Origin: Pseudomonadota bacterium
Lineage (GTDB): Bacteria > Desulfobacterota > Desulfovibrionia > Desulfovibrionales > Desulfovibrionaceae
Assembly (NCBI GenBank): GCA_023433925.1
Contig: JAEYTO010000084.1
Coordinates: 1-36,336, forward strand
DNA length: 36,336 nucleotides
Reading direction: 5' to 3'
A program made the position numbers and the translations under genes. Within the stretch, counting starts at the first letter, position 1, and each line of letters opens with the position of its first letter. Under the pieces are notes generated by a model. It saw nothing but the letters and a program-made list of their open reading frames with translations, made no database searches and was not told the origin of the DNA. Below, piece by piece: positions 34,701 to 36,336 of this stretch.

Positions 34701-35177
34701 CTAGCGCGCCTGCTCCGGCAAGGGCGTCTCGCGGATGCGCCTGGGCAGATCCTGCTCGGCCGCGAGGCGCATCCGCAGAGTCTCCTGCTCCGTGAGTTCC
34801 CCGCCAAGCTTCGCCAGTCTGGCCGGACCCTCGCCGCGACAATAGGCCGGGCCTATGACGAACCCGAGCGGCCGCGTGCGCATGTCGCGCTCGGTGGCCG
34901 CCAGGTAGCAGCTCATGCGCAGGGCGGCATAGGCATCGGCATAGGCCGGGCCGGCCTGACCCAGCTCCTCGCGGCACAGGGATCGGAAATAGTAGGCCCG
35001 GGCCAGCTCGTGGTCGCTCCGGGCGCCCTCGATGGCCCTGGAGTATTCCTCCACGGCCTGGTCGCAGCGGCCCTGACGCCTGAAGCTCTCCGCGCTCTCG
35101 TAGGGGTCCGTGCCCGCGCAGGCCGGAGCGAGAACCGCCATGGCGAGAATGGCCACGATGGACAATCGTATTCGCAT
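34701..35177 (-). CDS. Small lipoprotein with TPR-like helices
   Basis: A 158-residue predicted lipoprotein. The signal peptide MRIRLSIVAILAMAVLAPACAG ends in a lipobox-like APAC, with the lipidated cysteine at residue 20. The mature protein has helix pairs resembling one to two TPR units (AESFRRQGRCDQAVEEYSRAIE and ARAYYFRSLCREELGQ...AYADAYAALRMS), then a less regular C-terminal part with RPLGFVIGPAYCRGEG. Function unknown; TPR lipoproteins usually mediate protein contacts at a membrane. AAGGAG is 6 bases before the ATG. A bidirectional terminator lies about 55 bases past the stop. The secreted-protein gene at 35346 lies upstream on the same strand, 168 bases away; they may or may not be co-transcribed. 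Confidence 0.75.
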   Translation of the reverse strand: MRIRLSIVAILAMAVLAPACAGTDPYESAESFRRQGRCDQAVEEYSRAIEGARSDHELARAYYFRSLCREELGQAGPAYADAYAALRMSCYLAATERDMRTRPLGFVIGPAYCRGEGPARLAKLGGELTEQETLRMRLAAEQDLPRRIRETPLPEQAR

Positions 35178-35345
35178 GATCCGCTCCTTGCCTTGCGGCG
35201 GTCAGCGGCGCCGGACAAGGCCTTGATGCTCATCCACCTACGCCGATCCGGGGCGCGGGCAATGATGGACTCCGCGCGTGCGGCGCGGGCCTGCGCCCGT
35301 TCAGGCCAGGCGTTCGCCGCATCGACCTGGCCGTGGGCTGTTGCT

Positions 35346-36077
35346 TCAGGGCTGCTCATCGAGCTTGCCCAGCGACTCGATCATGGTCCTGGCCAACTCG
35401 CGGCTCTCCTTGGCGGCCTTCTCGTCGGCCTGGATCTCGATGTCGGCGGGCACGGCGAAGGCGCTCGCGGGCACGGCCACGCCCGTCTCGATGCGCACGG
35501 CCTTGCGCACCTGGCGCATCCCGAGCAGTGTCGCGTCGCTCAGGAGCACGATATCCAGGCCCTGCCAGATGTACATGGTCAAAAGCTCGTTGCGCGCGAT
35601 GGTCACGGGCCGGCCCAGGTACTCGCCCCGCGACTCGCGCACCCGCGCGCCGCCGAGCAACTGGGTGACCTCGAAGCCCAGCCGCCGGTAGGCCTCGGCC
35701 ACATCGCGCTGCTCGGCCCGGGGCAGCTTCAGCCACTCCTCGTACAGGAACGGGGCCATGTTCGGCTTGCTCGTGCCGGTCTTCTCCATGAGATCGACCA
35801 TGACGACCTGTTCCGGAGTGGTTATCTCCAGGGTTCTGCGTTCGGTGCTCACGCCCATGACATTGGCCATGGACGCATGGTGCAGGGCCTTGCGGCCATG
35901 GTCGATGTAGAGCACCTCCCGGCCCGTGCTCGTGCCCGCGAGCTCGTACTCGATGATGGCCGTCTCGAAGGGGTACTCGACGGCAAAGGGGTTGCTTCGG
36001 GCCATGACGGGCGCGGCCGCCAGGGCGAACATCAGAGCCAGGGCGCACGCGCGCGGCATCCGTGCGGTCATCGCCAT
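35346..36077 (-). CDS. Secreted hypothetical protein
   Basis: A 243-residue protein with a signal peptide (MAMTARMPRACALALMFALAAAPVMARS, cleavage probably after VMA). The mature part looks mainly beta-stranded, with pieces such as FETAIIEYELAGTSTGREVLYID, HGRKALHHAS and TPEQVVMVDLMEKTG, and a helical tail. The motif of an N-terminal strand that generates 'IIEYELAGTSTGREVLYIDH' resembles periplasmic proteins of unknown function in deltaproteobacteria, but I cannot name a family. The start at 36077 has GGAGG 6 bases upstream; a TTG seven codons earlier would keep the frame but falls before that site. It may be co-transcribed with the glycine-zipper gene upstream, since the gap is about 60 bases. 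It would act in the periplasm. Confidence 0.7.
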   Translation of the reverse strand: MAMTARMPRACALALMFALAAAPVMARSNPFAVEYPFETAIIEYELAGTSTGREVLYIDHGRKALHHASMANVMGVSTERRTLEITTPEQVVMVDLMEKTGTSKPNMAPFLYEEWLKLPRAEQRDVAEAYRRLGFEVTQLLGGARVRESRGEYLGRPVTIARNELLTMYIWQGLDIVLLSDATLLGMRQVRKAVRIETGVAVPASAFAVPADIEIQADEKAAKESRELARTMIESLGKLDEQP

Positions 36078-36138
36078 TCCCTTCCTCCCCTTGGGCAAGC
36101 GCCCGTCCTTCGTCGCACGGCCTCCACGGCCTTGCCGG

Positions 36139-36336
36139 CTACTTCCAACCCATGGGCTCGTAGCCTTTCTCGCGCAGGCAGCGGTCCACGTAGTTGCGGT
36201 GGACCGGATCCGGCCCGCGACTGAACAGGCCGCTGAACAGCCCTCCCACGGCTCCGGCCGCTGCTCCGGCCGCCGCGCCCCTGCCGGCGCTGCCGAAGAT
36301 GGCCCCGCCGGCCGCGCCGCCCGCCGCGCCGACGCC
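36139..36336 (-). CDS. Glycine-zipper protein, C-terminal part (partial)
   Basis: The gene runs off the right edge; 65 codons to the TAG at 36139 are visible. The first 45 visible residues are Gly/Ala repeats of the glycine-zipper type (GAAGGAAGGAIFG, then GAAAGAAAGAVGGLFSG), which pack as membrane-associated helices in small outer-membrane or periplasmic proteins. A short C-terminal tail follows: SRGPDPVHRNYVDRCLREKG, then YEPMGWK, a pattern often seen after glycine zippers in lipoproteins of this type. The N terminus and any lipobox are not in the window. It lies about 60 bases upstream of the secreted hypothetical gene on the same strand. Confidence 0.7.
   Translation of the reverse strand, partial: GVGAAGGAAGGAIFGSAGRGAAAGAAAGAVGGLFSGLFSRGPDPVHRNYVDRCLREKGYEPMGWK

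Overview
The window is GC-rich and densely packed, and it looks like chromosomal DNA of a sulfate-reducing deltaproteobacterium of the Desulfovibrio group. The strongest evidence is a complete Tmc set (TmcD, TmcC, TmcB and tetraheme type II cytochrome c3 TmcA), plus a second class III multiheme cytochrome. Intergenic spaces carry GC-rich multi-hairpin repeats. No rRNA, tRNA or CRISPR array was found. Gene identities are read from motifs; no database search was run.

Layout. Positions 1-290 hold the start of a tyrosine recombinase that continues off the left edge and lacks an N-terminal domain. Next, on the minus strand, come a GNAT acetyltransferase, a three-gene unit (DUF2318 lipoprotein, FtsX-like permease, LolD-type ATPase), a second GNAT enzyme, pgi, a small hypothetical gene, an RRM RNA-binding protein, a GAF/PAS hybrid histidine kinase and nadE. 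From 12078 to 23090 the plus strand carries a chemosensory operon: CheW, CheR-TPR, CheW, chemoreceptor, CheA-REC, CheB and a REC-PAS-PAS-kinase-REC-HPt protein. The first six match the Wsp/Frz type of alternative-function pathway. The last replaces the diguanylate cyclase WspR as the probable output. The minus-strand tmcDCBA operon follows (27121-23420), divergent from an MsbA-like ABC exporter. Then come an OsmC-family protein, a cytochrome c3-family protein, and a sigma-54 activator divergent from a YeiH-family transporter. The right end has a TPR lipoprotein, a secreted hypothetical protein and a partial glycine-zipper protein.

How genes work together. Tmc is known to pass electrons from periplasmic cytochrome c3 across the membrane for sulfate respiration. 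The sigma-54 activator, two palindromes and a good -24/-12 promoter form a self-contained switch for the YeiH-type transporter and a small membrane protein behind it. The chemosensory operon appears to feed a phosphorelay, with a receptor carrying a zinc-binding CZB-type domain predicted to be periplasmic.

Points for follow-up: the Wsp-like system with kinase output, the sigma-54/YeiH module, the compact DUF2318/ABC unit with a CxxC in its permease, a CX3CH heme site, and two families of multi-hairpin repeats, one of which brackets the receptor-to-kinase half of the chemosensory operon in opposite orientations.
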